Of a stretch of 64,000 bases of DNA, positions 10,001-18,744 are shown piece after piece. The position numbers and the translations under genes were made by a program. The notes under the pieces are model-generated. The model saw only the letters and a program-made list of their open reading frames with translations, ran no database searches and was not told the DNA's origin. Position 1 is the first letter of the stretch. Each line of letters opens with the position of its first letter. Where the stretch lies: positions 27,099,309-27,163,308 of the forward strand of contig OZ038398.1 of NCBI GenBank assembly GCA_964036045.1. The letters are read 5' to 3'. Source of the DNA: Eutreptiella sp. 'Long Island Sound 2002' (Eukaryota; Euglenozoa; Euglenophyceae; Eutreptiales; Eutreptiaceae).

Positions 10001-12416
10001 GTGCCGTCCCGGTGCCTGAAGGGGAGGGGCACGCTCCAGGTCGGGCCGCATGCAGTGCAGTGCCGATCGCAGGGGTGGGTCGGTCTAAGAGACTTGGAGA
10101 AGTGCAGGTTCAGAGGGCCCGGAATTCGGCAGCTTGCCTCGACGGTCGGTACAACTGCGGGTGTCTCATTTGCTTAGACATGTCGACGTACGTACGCGGT
10201 CATTTGTGTGCTCAGTCGAGTTGGTTCTTTACAGTGGAGGCGCGGTGGAATCGTCAGGGGATGCCTTTGCACGCAGTGCGTATGCCGTGCAAAGGGTACC
10301 GCTGGAAGTACTGGCCCCTATTTTCAGGGGAACAAACTGGGGCCCCAGACACAACGTCGTACGTCTCCGCTTGGGAGATACGGCAGGGCATATGGAGCGG
10401 ACGCGGGGTTGGCTGGCAGGTGGCCTCCTTGAAGTTCCCTTAAGACCGGAGGGACCCCGGCAGTGGCCACCTCCAGGGGTCAGAGTGCGCAATGCCATAG
10501 CGACTCCTACGAGGGTCGGGGGCAGACTGACTGAACAGTACTGAAGTGAGTGTGACGCATGCCATTTGGAGGTGTGCGAGGCATGCCCATGCGCAGTGCG
10601 CAGTTGTGCTGTGGAGTTGTGGTTGAGCCAGCGTTACGCTTTGGCTCTTCAGATGAATTGCGTTCTTGGTGCATGTGGTGCCCTCAAAAGGTCATGCGTT
10701 GCATGGGAAGGCAGTGTGGGTCCTATGAACAAATGTGCATTGGGGTGCGAGGTACTCCCCTCACAAGGGGAGGCTGCAGCTGTGATGCAGACGCAGGCTG
10801 TGATGGGGGGCTGCAAGCTATGATACCGATGCAGCCTGTGAGGGCAGGTGTGCAGGCTGTCACTGTGAGCAGCTGGTTGCTAGTGGACGGCCACAGCTCA
10901 TGTCGGCCCTTTCCACATGGGGAGCGGCCATAGCCGGCCCCTGAGCCAAGACCATGTTTTGGGACCGTGTGCTCCCTCTCGATCGGCGTTCGGCAGGCAA
11001 GACTCTTCGGTGCCTTCTTCTTCTTCTTCAATTCACTGCGCTATTCTGCGAGCACCTCCTTCGTTCACCGCCTTTCAGACAATTCCATGCAGCAGCAATT
11101 GGCAGCTGTGGGCAAATGTCCTCTGGAATTCGCCGATACGTCAGCGCTGAGCAAACTCAAGACGCAGTATTTCAGTCTGTTCACATATTTGCTGCGGAGC
11201 CCGTTCTTTGACGATTATTGCAGGTCTGAAGTCTTTTTGTAGTGAACGTCCCGTCCAACTTGTTCTTTTCAAGATGAACGACCGAAATTCCGTAGCAATC
11301 ATCTGCCAATTGCCAAATGCCCTTGTCGGTGTCCCCTCAACCGTCGTTCTGTCGTTGATAGATTTAAACATAAAATCAGCCTTAGACGTCTGCGACCACC
11401 CCAATTTGCCAAGTGCCGTCGCTTACCCCCGCACTTCGCCGTATCCTGCAATGTTCCACTTGCAGACCCTTGGTATCGAGGTTGAAGGATCATGCCGCCG
11501 CCATCCCTCTGATCGGGAGTATACTCGGTGTGCACCCTGCGACGCATCGCGCAGTCGTGCACCACATCTGATATTGTTCCGTGTGTCTCTGCAGTACAAA
11601 TTTTCCGATTAGCGCGCGGGGAGCAGTGCGCATGCCAAGATCACTTCCCGGGGCGTAGTGGAGCAGCCTACGTGCGCCCCGGGCCTGTAGGCCTTTGTTT
11701 CGCTGTGCGCTCCCCTCTCAGCAGTAGGGGCAGGGGAGGGCTTGCGCGCGAGGTCGGAGGTGAGAGAGGCTGCTGTGTGCAAACGGTACTGAGCCGGCGG
11801 ACATGTTGCGTGTAGACAGGGCACACGAGCATGCGCGGCATGGGCCTTGTGCAATGCCCCAGCCCCACATGTCTCCAAACGTTTTTGGGGAAACGCCGTT
11901 TTCTGCGCCGCCACAATCCAGTCCGCCCTTGGACTGCGGCCGTGCAGCAGGGCCACAGAGTACTCGCTGCGTGCCGTCCTCGATAGATCATTGGTGGGAG
12001 GCCCTGTGTCGCGGGCATATTCGATGGAATGTGTCGCCCGTTGGTGGAGCAATTGTGTGGCTCAGCGGAGCTGAGTCCGTCGTGGGTGTGAGGGGCTGGT
12101 TCTGGAAGGTGGTCACACAGAATTGTGTCACTGCGGTGAGCGCGGCCTTGAGCCAGTGCAGATGTTAGAGTACAGGATTCGGGTTAGAGGATTGAGGAAG
12201 TGAGGGGCTGCTGTGATGTGTCCTCCAATAATGCTTGTAAAACAGGATGTGAGGTACTGGTATCCCTCAGCGAAAGGACCTCCATTGCCTACCGGGACCG
12301 GTTCTCCGCCTGCACTTGGCCGGGATGTGCTACACAAGTGCCCATCCCTTTCCATAGGGCTGCTGCTGGCGACCTTCATCGAGATGCAGCAGTACCACTA
12401 TTACATCAACGACTGA
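815..12416 (+). CDS. PEX16: PEX16 (peroxisomal membrane biogenesis protein, peroxin-16), 5' incomplete, about 8 visible exons
   Basis: Peroxin-16 is a peroxisomal/ER membrane protein that helps recruit PEX3 and insert peroxisomal membrane proteins. Proposed exons: 815-1016, 4858-4945, 5106-5262, 5910-5998, 6811-6877, 9865-9996, 11079-about 11223, and a last exon ending with TGA at 12414-12416. Joined in order they follow the family layout: a helical N-terminal part (LLEMVVRKF, then NCWHLICVVELLK joining CCIRLAV), a basic loop (RRTGVKIPAVRRATPSL), ASVVRPLVY, a YWAWGVSLGLDVLL segment matching the family W-x-P-W region, TYLLRSPFFDDY, and a C-terminus IGLLLATFIEMQQYHYYIND. Splice phases agree at every junction tested except the last, where the exact boundaries are unresolved. 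The visible part codes for about 325 residues; the family is usually 330-370, so one or more N-terminal exons lie left of the window. The third exon is the least certain. Recognition is by eye, without an alignment. Confidence 0.85.
1210..1425 (+). repeat. dispersed repeat with GGCATACTC-CTCAGCCTTGATGGCA core, copy 1
   Basis: This shares an ordered set of blocks with 31200-31425: GACAACCAACCCCC, ATCCACG, GGAGGATTCCCTCC, GAAGTAC, CCGGCATACTC, then CTCAGCCTTGATGGCAC. Shorter copies of the last blocks are at 14858-14910 and 41996-42050. It lies in the first visible PEX16 intron. Confidence 0.7.
1933..2078 (+). repeat. 3' fragment of the GGCGCCGCC retroposon-like family
   Basis: It contains GGTGGTGAGAGGCCGACGGG, AATAGGCGCCGCC and GGCGTCATGCCA, and is followed by a C run. 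It matches the 3' third of the longer copies at 3795-4295 and 43385-43860. Confidence 0.75.
2092..2697 (+). CDS. open frame of unknown status inside a PEX16 intron
   Basis: A 201-codon frame. From about 2343 on it has an ordinary mixed composition (YLLGPDQVYKVRVQ, then VFIIGEGINFTVEDP), unlike the low-complexity frames nearby. The first 80 codons are P/S/R-rich and start close to the end of a repeat copy. No family is recognised. It sits in the intron 1017-4857 of PEX16, so it is more likely an old mobile-element fragment or chance than a gene. Confidence 0.2.
   Translation: MLCLVLEAPSTPSPPKKVEWGLPGVREHQRGHRHWEQEHSGPGASRSMRGSGGTRTASAPSKRTGSSQRKGAEGGARTTQRGTNMYLLGPDQVYKVRVQASSVWVLEVRRREPEVFIIGEGINFTVEDPTRLMHSLHKANVIAEQVGIQLYKEWKPEATGEARKPHPRVIKVCERAWSQSPDGVKVTGCNKSERTKAWPRP
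3795..4295 (+). repeat. GGCGCCGCC retroposon-like family, long copy 1
   Basis: About 0.5 kb. It shares with 43385-43860, in order: ACATGATGC-CTCG-CAAGG, GCAAGTGGACATCCCAGGGC, GGCACAACC, AAGGGAAAGGAA, GGTGAGAGGC, GATGGGCACC, the AGGTGCCGCC block and CATGCCA followed by C's. Short copies elsewhere keep only the 3' part. The long minus-strand frames overlapping it are explained by this repeat. Confidence 0.8.
4858..4945 (+). CDS. PEX16: PEX16 exon 2 of those visible
   Basis: The acceptor is GCTTTGCAG before 4858 and the donor GTATCC after 4945. The first base completes the AAG lysine begun in the previous exon, and the join ELLK-CCIRLAVNKPKLMQAL continues the family helix without a break. The exon ends in phase 0 after GQQPS. 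Confidence 0.8.
5106..5262 (+). CDS. PEX16: possible PEX16 linker exon
   Basis: This was chosen because it fits the phases on both sides: phase 0 start after GTGGCAG, and 1 nt left over before GTGAAC. It reads GGLDLLGSPGEADDPHDD and on to a Q/H-rich stretch. The PEX16 loop here is poorly conserved, so similarity cannot confirm it, and the acceptor has no strong pyrimidine tract. Confidence 0.45.
5910..5998 (+). CDS. PEX16: PEX16 exon, basic loop
   Basis: The acceptor is ATGCCGCAG and the donor is GTACGT after CAG. It reads RRTGVKIPAVRRATPSLSL, resembling the basic R-R-x-x-R...TPSL loop before the second conserved half of PEX16. It needs 1 nt from the previous exon and ends in phase 0. Confidence 0.65.
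6328..6515 (+). repeat. left arm of a 188-bp near-perfect inverted repeat
   Basis: It runs from CGCAAGTCGTGGGATTGGGC to TCGAGCCACCGATCC. The reverse complement of 6960-7147 matches over the full 188 bp with two mismatches seen by eye. The arms are 444 bp apart and the PEX16 exon 6811-6877 is in the spacer. Confidence 0.95.
6811..6877 (+). CDS. PEX16: PEX16 67-nt exon (ASVVRPLVY), inside an inverted-repeat pair
   Basis: The acceptor is CCCCTTTGCAG and the donor GTATGC. It reads NALDVATDCASVVRPLVY, equivalent to the family's (I/L)-x-R-P-L-(I/V)-Y helix, and ends with a single T of a split codon. It lies between the inverted-repeat arms at 6328-6515 and 6960-7147, about 300 bp from the left arm and 82 bp from the right. 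Confidence 0.78.
6960..7147 (-). repeat. right arm of the 188-bp inverted repeat
   Basis: Reverse complement of 6328-6515, two mismatches (a T/G near the outer end and a C/T near the inner end). Such identity implies a recent insertion or gene conversion between the arms. Confidence 0.95.
7385..7520 (+). repeat. dispersed repeat (AATCGGCCTCCAACTTCGGG), copy 1
   Basis: It shares with 12767-12895 the blocks CAGACGCCA, AATCGGCCTCCAACTTCGGG, TCAATTTC/TAAATTTC, GAGGAAA, and CTGATGTGGTGTGGG followed by GGTGGGTCGG, same orientation. Function unknown. Confidence 0.8.
7940..8112 (+). repeat. GCGGTTA dispersed repeat, plus copy
   Basis: Its reverse complement is at 45005-45190 with high identity over about 170 bp (GATGCAT, GGAGGAGGTTGCCAAAGCGG, GGGGACAGTGGCTGGGCATA). 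Related, shorter or more diverged copies are at 30540-30690, 46780-46865 and 60235-60420. G/C runs flank it. Confidence 0.85.
9865..9996 (+). CDS. PEX16: PEX16 exon, conserved tryptophan membrane segment
   Basis: The acceptor is CTGTCTCCTGCAG and the donor GTATGTG. Starting CA completes TCA with the T of the previous exon. It reads GGRRTYWAWGVSLGLDVLL and then AQEMKRALWH, the counterpart of the family's R-S-W-x-P-W-x-x-S-L-x-x-D block; the middle proline is alanine here. One nt (A) is carried to the next exon. Confidence 0.8.
11079..11223 (+). CDS. PEX16: PEX16 exon with YLLRSPF signature
   Basis: The acceptor is a long CTTC-rich tract ending CCGCCTTTCAG. AC completes AAC with the preceding A. 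It reads NSMQQQLAAVGK, then SALSKLKTQYFSLF and TYLLRSPFFDDY, the strongest PEX16 signature in the window. The donor is uncertain: GTCTGA after 11223 is the first candidate, and the frame otherwise stops at 11238-11240. Confidence 0.8.
12163..12332 (+). repeat. dispersed repeat (CCAATAATGCTTGTAAAA), copy 1
   Basis: It matches 19955-20130: GTGTCYTCCAATAATGCTTG, AAAACAGGATG, GAGGTACTG, AGGACCTCCATTGCC, TTCTC, then CTTGCAC/TGCACTTGG. It ends just before or within the start of the last PEX16 exon. Confidence 0.8.
12310..12416 (+). CDS. PEX16: PEX16 terminal exon
   Basis: The frame RDVLHKCPSLS-IGLLLATFIEMQQYHYYIND then TGA matches the end of PEX16 (P-x-x-G-x-L, helix, Y-x-x-Y/F). The 5' boundary is unclear: one possibility is TTTCCATAG ending at 12357, another is an acceptor further left, inside a dispersed repeat copy (12163-12332). 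The stop is clear. Confidence 0.65.
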
Positions 12417-14689
12417 CCGGCCCCGCGGCTGCAGTGGCGTTGCGCACCGTTTTGGGGGGAGGTGAGAGAAGTTGGCCTGGCCGCACTCCGTGGCCCGTGG
12501 GGGTTGGCTGCCGGTCCGGAGTCTGCCGGGGTTGTGGGACGATTGGGGCAGGGGCCTGACATGGCAGCGGGACTGGGGCCGGGCCGTGGGGTTCCCTGGC
12601 GAAGCACTGATCACGGAGCATTTTTGAGGGGTATCTGCTGGAGTACCCCGGGCCCCCGCCTTTGTGCACGCCCCCCAGTCCCCCCGCCTCCAGAACGCAT
12701 TGTGCCACAGTTCCGTGCCTCCAAGTCAGGCCATTGTTTGGCGGTACCCCCCCTTCCAAAACGGGTCAGACGCCACGAAAGCGTTTGTGTGCCTACAATC
12801 GGCCTCCAACTTCGGGCCTCTTTGATCAATTTCAGTTTTCCCCGAGGAAATTCCTGCTGATGTGGTGTGGGTGGGTGGGTCGGCCGCGGGTGAACCCCCC
12901 CCCCCCCCCTCAACGGGGTCGGTATGCAATGGCCTGCCCCGAGTGACCCGGTCCCCCGAAGCCGCCGATGGACGGGCTGTGGGGACAAGGCCCGGTGTTT
13001 CCGCGGGTCCCCTCCACAACTCTTTGTCTGCCCGCCGCACGTGCGTGACCCGACTTTGGCAACGTGCTTCTGGTGGTCTCCACCGACGTCGTCCATGCCC
13101 ATGCGGATCGCACGCCCCCCCAGACCGCGAGGGAGGGGGGGGGGGCTGGTGGTGGTCCGGAACACGGCCCCATTGCCATCTGTTGGCCCCTGATCGCCGT
13201 TGGGGCATCCTCCACTCGGCGCTCGACCCTCCGCCGGCGTCGGTCCGCATCCAACAGCCGTCAGGTGCCCCCCCCAATCTTCGTCGCTCGGCCTCCAGCC
13301 GCCGCGGATTCCTCTCGTACCGCCGTCCGTCAGCCTCCGGGGAGGCCAGTCGAAGAAGAGACCACGACGTAAGGGCGCTCATTATGGGATGGGCCCGGGG
13401 CCTCTGCGCTTGTCCATCGGCAACACAGTTCATCCGACGCATCTTTGGGGCCACCGCCAGCCCCGCGGAAAGTGGGTCCCAGTGAAGTGGGATGGGGGAT
13501 GTGGGGCGTTGAGGGCCCAGTGGGTGGGTGGGTGGGTCAGAGGGCCGATCGCTTTTCTGAGCTTCATTGTTCTTCTGCTGAAACGTCTTCTGACGTGGGG
13601 GTGTGGGTGTGTGGCTTATCCCAGGGTCAGCCAGGGCCCAAAATGAACCCCCCCCCCCCCCCGCGGGTGTGAGGCATGGCCGGCGCTGGCGAGGGAGGGA
13701 CGCAAAGGGGCAGAAGCAGCATTCGTGAACAGAGGGACGACTGTCCCACTCTCACCTCCCAAAAGTACTTTTCCCCGGTGGCTTGTAGACAATTTCCTCC
13801 TGAAAGCTCAGATGAGCATGTTCACGCGGAAGTACCAACCGGCGGACTTAATCCGCCTTTGCCGACCCCCCCCCCCGCCCGTCCCTCCCAAGTGGCTGAC
13901 CACACCACTTCACCAGCACCCAGAGCCCAGGGTCCAGCCTGTAGCATCACAGGCGCGTGGCCTCACTGCCTTTTCGGTGAATGGTGGTGGGTTCCCGATC
14001 TCCATCGTTCCGTCGGTGTGTCGGTGGGTGCGTTTCTCCTCCGTCGGAGAGCATTCGTCGAGCGAAAAGGGGGGAAACGGGACGGCAAGAACTGGGGGGG
14101 GATCGGGGGCAGGGATGGGATTGAGGGCGCAGAACGCTGAATGACATGGGGGCCAAAAGTAGTTGCCAAAGCAGTTACGGGTGGCGAGAAAAGCGGCCGG
14201 GGGTCAAAGTCTGGCGGGTGCACAATGCTTGGGGGAGGGGGGGGCGTTGGGCAGACGCGGTTCAAACGGAACAGCCTGTGAGCGGGGCCAAGTTTGTGTT
14301 CAGCTGGTCACCATCCTCAGCCGGTGGGAGCGCCGGTTGGGGTGGTGGGTGGGGCCACAATGTTTGAAACGCGTCAGGCTGTCGCCTTCCCAAAGTGACG
14401 GATCCCCCCCTCCCCCTCCGGATTGCGTAAGCGCTCGAAGGAGGGGGCCGGGGTACCCCCTCCATTCGGTCTGGCGCACACCTCCAGAGAATGCGTGGAG
14501 CACACATAGGCCAACGCAAGGGACAGTCGCCCGCTGGCAGGTGATGCCCCTGCGGTGCGGACTCTTGGAAAGTGCGCTGAGGTCAGTGGCGCTGGTGGAG
14601 GTGCACGTTGCGGGTGGAGGGGGTCACGTTTCCAGCCCCGGCCGCACTTCGAAACAGGAGGCCACGCAGGGAGAGGGGGGGGGGGCACG

Positions 14690-14833
14690 AGGTGGCGAGA
14701 GGCTGATGGGCACCGCCGCCTGCAGAGGGAACGGGGTCAAGGAAAGGGGACAGGGGGTGAGTGGCGACCGGCCATTAGGCGCCGCCCGCATCAGATAGCA
14801 ATGCATTCGGCGTCATGCCAGACCCCCCGCAAC
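14690..14833 (+). repeat. GGCGCCGCC family, 3' fragment
   Basis: GAGGCTGATGGGCACCGCC, GGCGCCGCC, AGCAATGCATTC and GGCGTCATGCCA, then a C run. This is the 3' part of the longer copies. Confidence 0.8.
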
Positions 14834-14937
14834 AGGTGAGGTAGTACATACACCGAGAAGTACCAACCGGCATACTCACTCAGCCTTTATGGCACCCCCC
14901 CCCCCCCGCCCCCGCAACCGGTAGATCAAGGACACTG

Positions 14938-15060
14938 GGTGATGCGCACCGCCACCTTTGGAGGGAAAGGGTTCAAGGACAAGGGTAAGTGGCGACGGGC
15001 CAACAGGTCCCGCCAGCATGAGACCGCAATCCATCCAGGCGTCATGCCAGCCCGCCCCGC
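14938..15060 (+). repeat. GGCGCCGCC family, 3' fragment, diverged
   Basis: Keeps GATGCGCACCGCC, AGGTCCCGCC and CAGGCGTCATGCCAG. It lies only about 100 bp from the previous fragment, in the same orientation. Confidence 0.7.
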
Positions 15061-16644
15061 CACTCCCCACATACACACCGCCCCACCGCCTGGGGACACG
15101 CCGCCACAAAACGCCACCCACTCTGCGACACCAGAAGTACCAACCGACAACCCTCGTGCCCCCCCCCCCCCTCTCCCCCAAAGTTGTGTTTGGCACAAAG
15201 ATTGAACAGGTGAATGGAATTGTGCTGCACGTGCTGCGCGTTTTTGGACAATTTCGTCTGTTGTGGGGCCTTTCTGCGCGCGCCACCGAGTGAAAACCCT
15301 CTCTGGTGTCCCCGTCTGCTGCCATGGCTGCGGGATAGGCCGCCGAGCCAGGGGCCGCCGGTGGGCCATCGCCACTGGAATGTGCTACATATTGTCGTTT
15401 GATCCCCACGCCATGTGCCCCACGATGACCAATGCAATTTGCTGGTCCTGTTGAGCCATGTTTGTTGAACCCCCACCCCCCCACCCCCGTGGGCACCTGA
15501 TCCTGCCCTGAGGCGCTGGATTCCAACCCTTAAATCCAGAATCACTCCTTTTCCCGAGGGCCCCCAAAAAGGTACTCTGGGCGTGCCATCAAATCTTTTC
15601 AAAATCCAGCCCCCCCCCCCCCCCCAGTCCAAGCTACACCTTGTCCAAGCTACACAACCTGTGGGGACCGCAATTTTTCGGCACCGACCTTATTTTGTTT
15701 GGCATTTTGTGGCAGGCATCAGAGGCCAATATTTTTTTGCATCTTCCCAATCGGCTGAATGACCGTCACTTTGGGTTTGTTTGTTGTTGTGTTGCGTCAA
15801 CCCATTTCAAGGCACAGTATCACAAACCCCACGCCCCATGACCCGCAGAGATGCCCCAGTCAATAGATATTGATGTTGTTGTGGCTGCCTGTAAGCTGAC
15901 CTTTGTCGAATAAGCCACCAGCCCCCCGCAGGGACCCTAATTTCTGGGAACGCTTTGGCGCTCCCATTTTTCTCCCACGTGCACAACATTGTTCCGCATT
16001 GTCCATCACATGTTTTGTCTATTGCAGTATTGCACCCCGAGCCCCTCCCCACGTTGCCATCCTCCCCACTCATTTTTCCGGATGCTGATGGCGGGTTGGT
16101 GTGTGTCAGCGGTGGTGAGTGAACTTCCAGGGTGTTGAGTGTGAATACCAGTAGTTTTTGTGTGTGTGTGGGATCGGGGCAGAAGGCACAGAGGACGGAG
16201 GGCAAAAGGAGGCGATTTGAGGGTACCCACAACATACTCTGTGCTACAATTTTCTATGTCAGTGGGTGGAGAGCACCATCCAATGCCCCGCATGTGTGGC
16301 CAGCGCTGGCTGGGGGTTGGGTGCCATGGGTAGACTGGTGCCATTGTTCGCCATGGGACAGGCATTTGGCTCATGCCAACAGAACTGCACCCCCCTCCCG
16401 CACACGCAGCACATCGTTTTTGCAGTGCGTATTGCACACACCAATTTGCACCCTCACTCCTTGTGTCGCGCAATGTCTGCGGCCCACCCCTCCACTCCCT
16501 ATGTGTCGCACACCTGCCCAGCCGCATGGCATGGTTTCTAGCGCACGGTGGGCAGCCCACTGCTGTTGCTTGGTAGGAACGCCGGGCCCGCAGAGCCGCG
16601 CTATGCAACCAGCCCCGGGGCTGTCCCGTTGAGCTCCGTTCGGC

Positions 16645-18215
16645 CCCCTTTCGTTCTGCTCCATCTCGTTCGGCTCTGTGTCATTGTGCTCCGTCTCCTT
16701 CAGCTCCGCCTCGTTCTGCTCCATCTCCTTCAGCTCCGTCTCATTCTGCTCCGTCACCTTCGGTTCCGTCTTGTTCTGCTCTGTCTCGTTCTGCCCCTCC
16801 TTTGGCTCCGTCTCGGTCTGCTCCGTCTCCTTCGGCTCCGTCTCATTCTGCTCTATTTCCTTCGGCTCCGTCTCGTTCTGCTCCGTCTCGTTTGGTTCCG
16901 TCTCATTCTGCTCCGTCTTCTTTTGTTCCGTCTCATTCAGCCTCGACTCCTTCGGCTCCGTCTCGTTCTGCTTCGTCTCGTTCTGCTCCGTCTTCTTCTG
17001 CTCCGTCTCATTCAGCCTCGACTCCTTCGGCTTCGTCTCGTTTCTTGTTCTGCTCCGTCTCGTTTGGCTACGTCTCGTTCTGCTCTGTCTCGTCCTGCTC
17101 CGTCTCGTTCAATTCCCTCTCGTCCTGCTACGTCGGTTTCTGCTCCGTCTTCTTTTGCTCCGTCACATTCTACTCTGTCTCCTTCAGCTCTGCCTCGTTC
17201 TGCCCCATTTCGTTCTGCTCCGTCTCGTTTTTGCTCTGTCTCGTTCGGCTGTGTCTCCTCCTGCTCCATCTCGCTCTGCTCCATCTCTTTGTGCTCCGTC
17301 AAGTTCTGCTCTGTCTCCGTCGGCTCTGTCTTGTTCTGCTCCATGCCATTCTGCTCCATGCCGTTCTGCTCTGTCGCATTCTGCCCCGTCTTCTCCTGCT
17401 CCGTCTCGTTCAGCCCCGTTTCCTGTGGCTCCGCCCCCTCCTGCTCTGTCTCCTTCGGCCCTGTCTTGTTCTGCTCCGCCACCTTTGGTTCCGTCTTGTC
17501 CTGCTCTGTCTCGTTCTGCTCCGTCTCTTTCTGCTCCGTCTCGTTCTGCTCCTTTCTCCTTGTGCTCCGTCTCGTTCTGCCTTGACTCCTTCTGCTCCAT
17601 CTCGTTCTGCTCCGTCTCCTTCGGCTCTGTCTCGTTATGCGCTGTCTCCTTCTACGTTGTCTCGTTCGGCTCCGTCTCGTTCGGCTCCGTCTCGTCTTGC
17701 TCCGTCGCATTCTGTTCTGTTTCCTTCGGCTACGTCTCGTTCTGCTGTGTCTTCTTTGGCTCCGTCTCGTTCTGCTCTGTTTTCTTAGCCTCCGTGTCCT
17801 TCTGCTCTGTCTCCTTCCGCCGTGTCTTGTTCGGCTCCGTTGCATTCTGTTCCATCTCCCTCTGCTCCGTCTCGTTCTGCTCCGTCTCCTCCTGCTCTGT
17901 CTCGTCCTGCTACGACTCCTTCTGCTCCGTCTCCCCTGCTTCATCTCGTTCTGATCCGTCTTGTTCTGCTCCATCTCGTTCCGCTCCATCTCGTTCCGCT
18001 CCATCTCGTTCTGTTCCTTCGCGTTCTGCTGCGTCACCTTCTGCTCTGTCTCGTTCTGCTGCATCTCATTCTGCTCCGTCTCTTTCTACTCCGTCTCATT
18101 CGGCTCTATGTTGTTCTGCTCTGTCTCGTTCCGCCTCATCTTCTGCTCCGTCTCGTTGAGCCCGGTCTCCTTCGGCGCCGTCTCATTCAGCTCCGTCTCC
18201 TTCCGCTCTGCCACT
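16645..18215. repeat. 1.55-kb minisatellite, about 15-bp unit (CTCCGTCTCGTTCTG)
   Basis: Roughly 100 imperfect copies of a 15-bp unit with the pattern TCnTTCtGCTCCGTC. Because 15 is a multiple of 3, long frames stay open on both strands: a 493-codon + frame rich in S-V-S-F-C, others S/A/P/R-rich or L/R/V-rich, and minus frames of E-T-E-Q-N or R-D-G-A-E units. None has non-repeat sequence suggesting a protein, so it is annotated as a repeat. Confidence 0.9.
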
Positions 18216-18436
18216 GGAGCTTAGAGACCCCGTGGAACAATGATGGAATGTTCTCCATCACCACTGAACCCCACTGAGCCATCTGGTCAAAATTGGCCTG
18301 TAGCCTGTCTGTCTCCTCCGTCAAGGCAACATTCGGTGGCAAGGCTGATAAGGGGTTCCTCATAATCGGCCCGCAACTCGCCGTGAATGCCGGAGGGTCC
18401 ATAGGAACCAAAGGCAAAGCTGCCGGTTCACCATTC

Positions 18437-18744
18437 GTCCATGTTGGCCCGCCGGATTTAACCGTACCTGGGGTTCGGCGTACCTATCGGCTCGGCGTAC
18501 TTATCGGCTCGGCGTACTTTCGGCCGGCCGATCGGCCGGCCGAAAGTCCGGCCGTACCTTCGGCCCGCCGACTCGGCCGGCCGAAAGTACGGCCGTACCT
18601 CCGGCCATTTTTTCGGCCAAAACAAGGGGGGGCTGACGGATTAAACTAGACTTTCGGCCGGCCTACGCCGAGCCGATAAGTACGCCGAGCCGATAGGTAC
18701 GCCGAACCCCAGGTACGGTTTAATCCGGTGAGCTGTCCATGTTG
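18437..18744. mobile_element. foldback/MITE-like element with candidate 10-bp target duplication
   Basis: Terminal arms 18452-18516 and 18664-18728 are reverse complements over 65 bp with about one mismatch. The inside has nested palindromes of CGGCCGGCCG. GTCCATGTTG occurs at 18437-18446 and again at 18735-18744, 5-6 bp outside the arms, as a target-site duplication would. A 9-11 bp duplication is typical of Mutator-type elements; there is no transposase, so it would be non-autonomous. Confidence 0.8.

Larger units (their letters stand above)
12417..16644. other. no gene recognised; repeats
   Basis: It holds a second copy of the 7385 repeat (12767-12895), two GGCGCCGCC fragments (14690-14833, 14938-15060), a GGCATACTC fragment (14858-14910) and many C/G runs. 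Open frames of up to 242 codons are Arg/Pro/Gly-rich in several overlapping frames and show no domain. Confidence 0.6.

Noticed and set aside
16678-18159. 493-codon + frame, and long frames in most other frames here
   Set aside because: Entirely explained by a 15-bp minisatellite whose period is a multiple of three.
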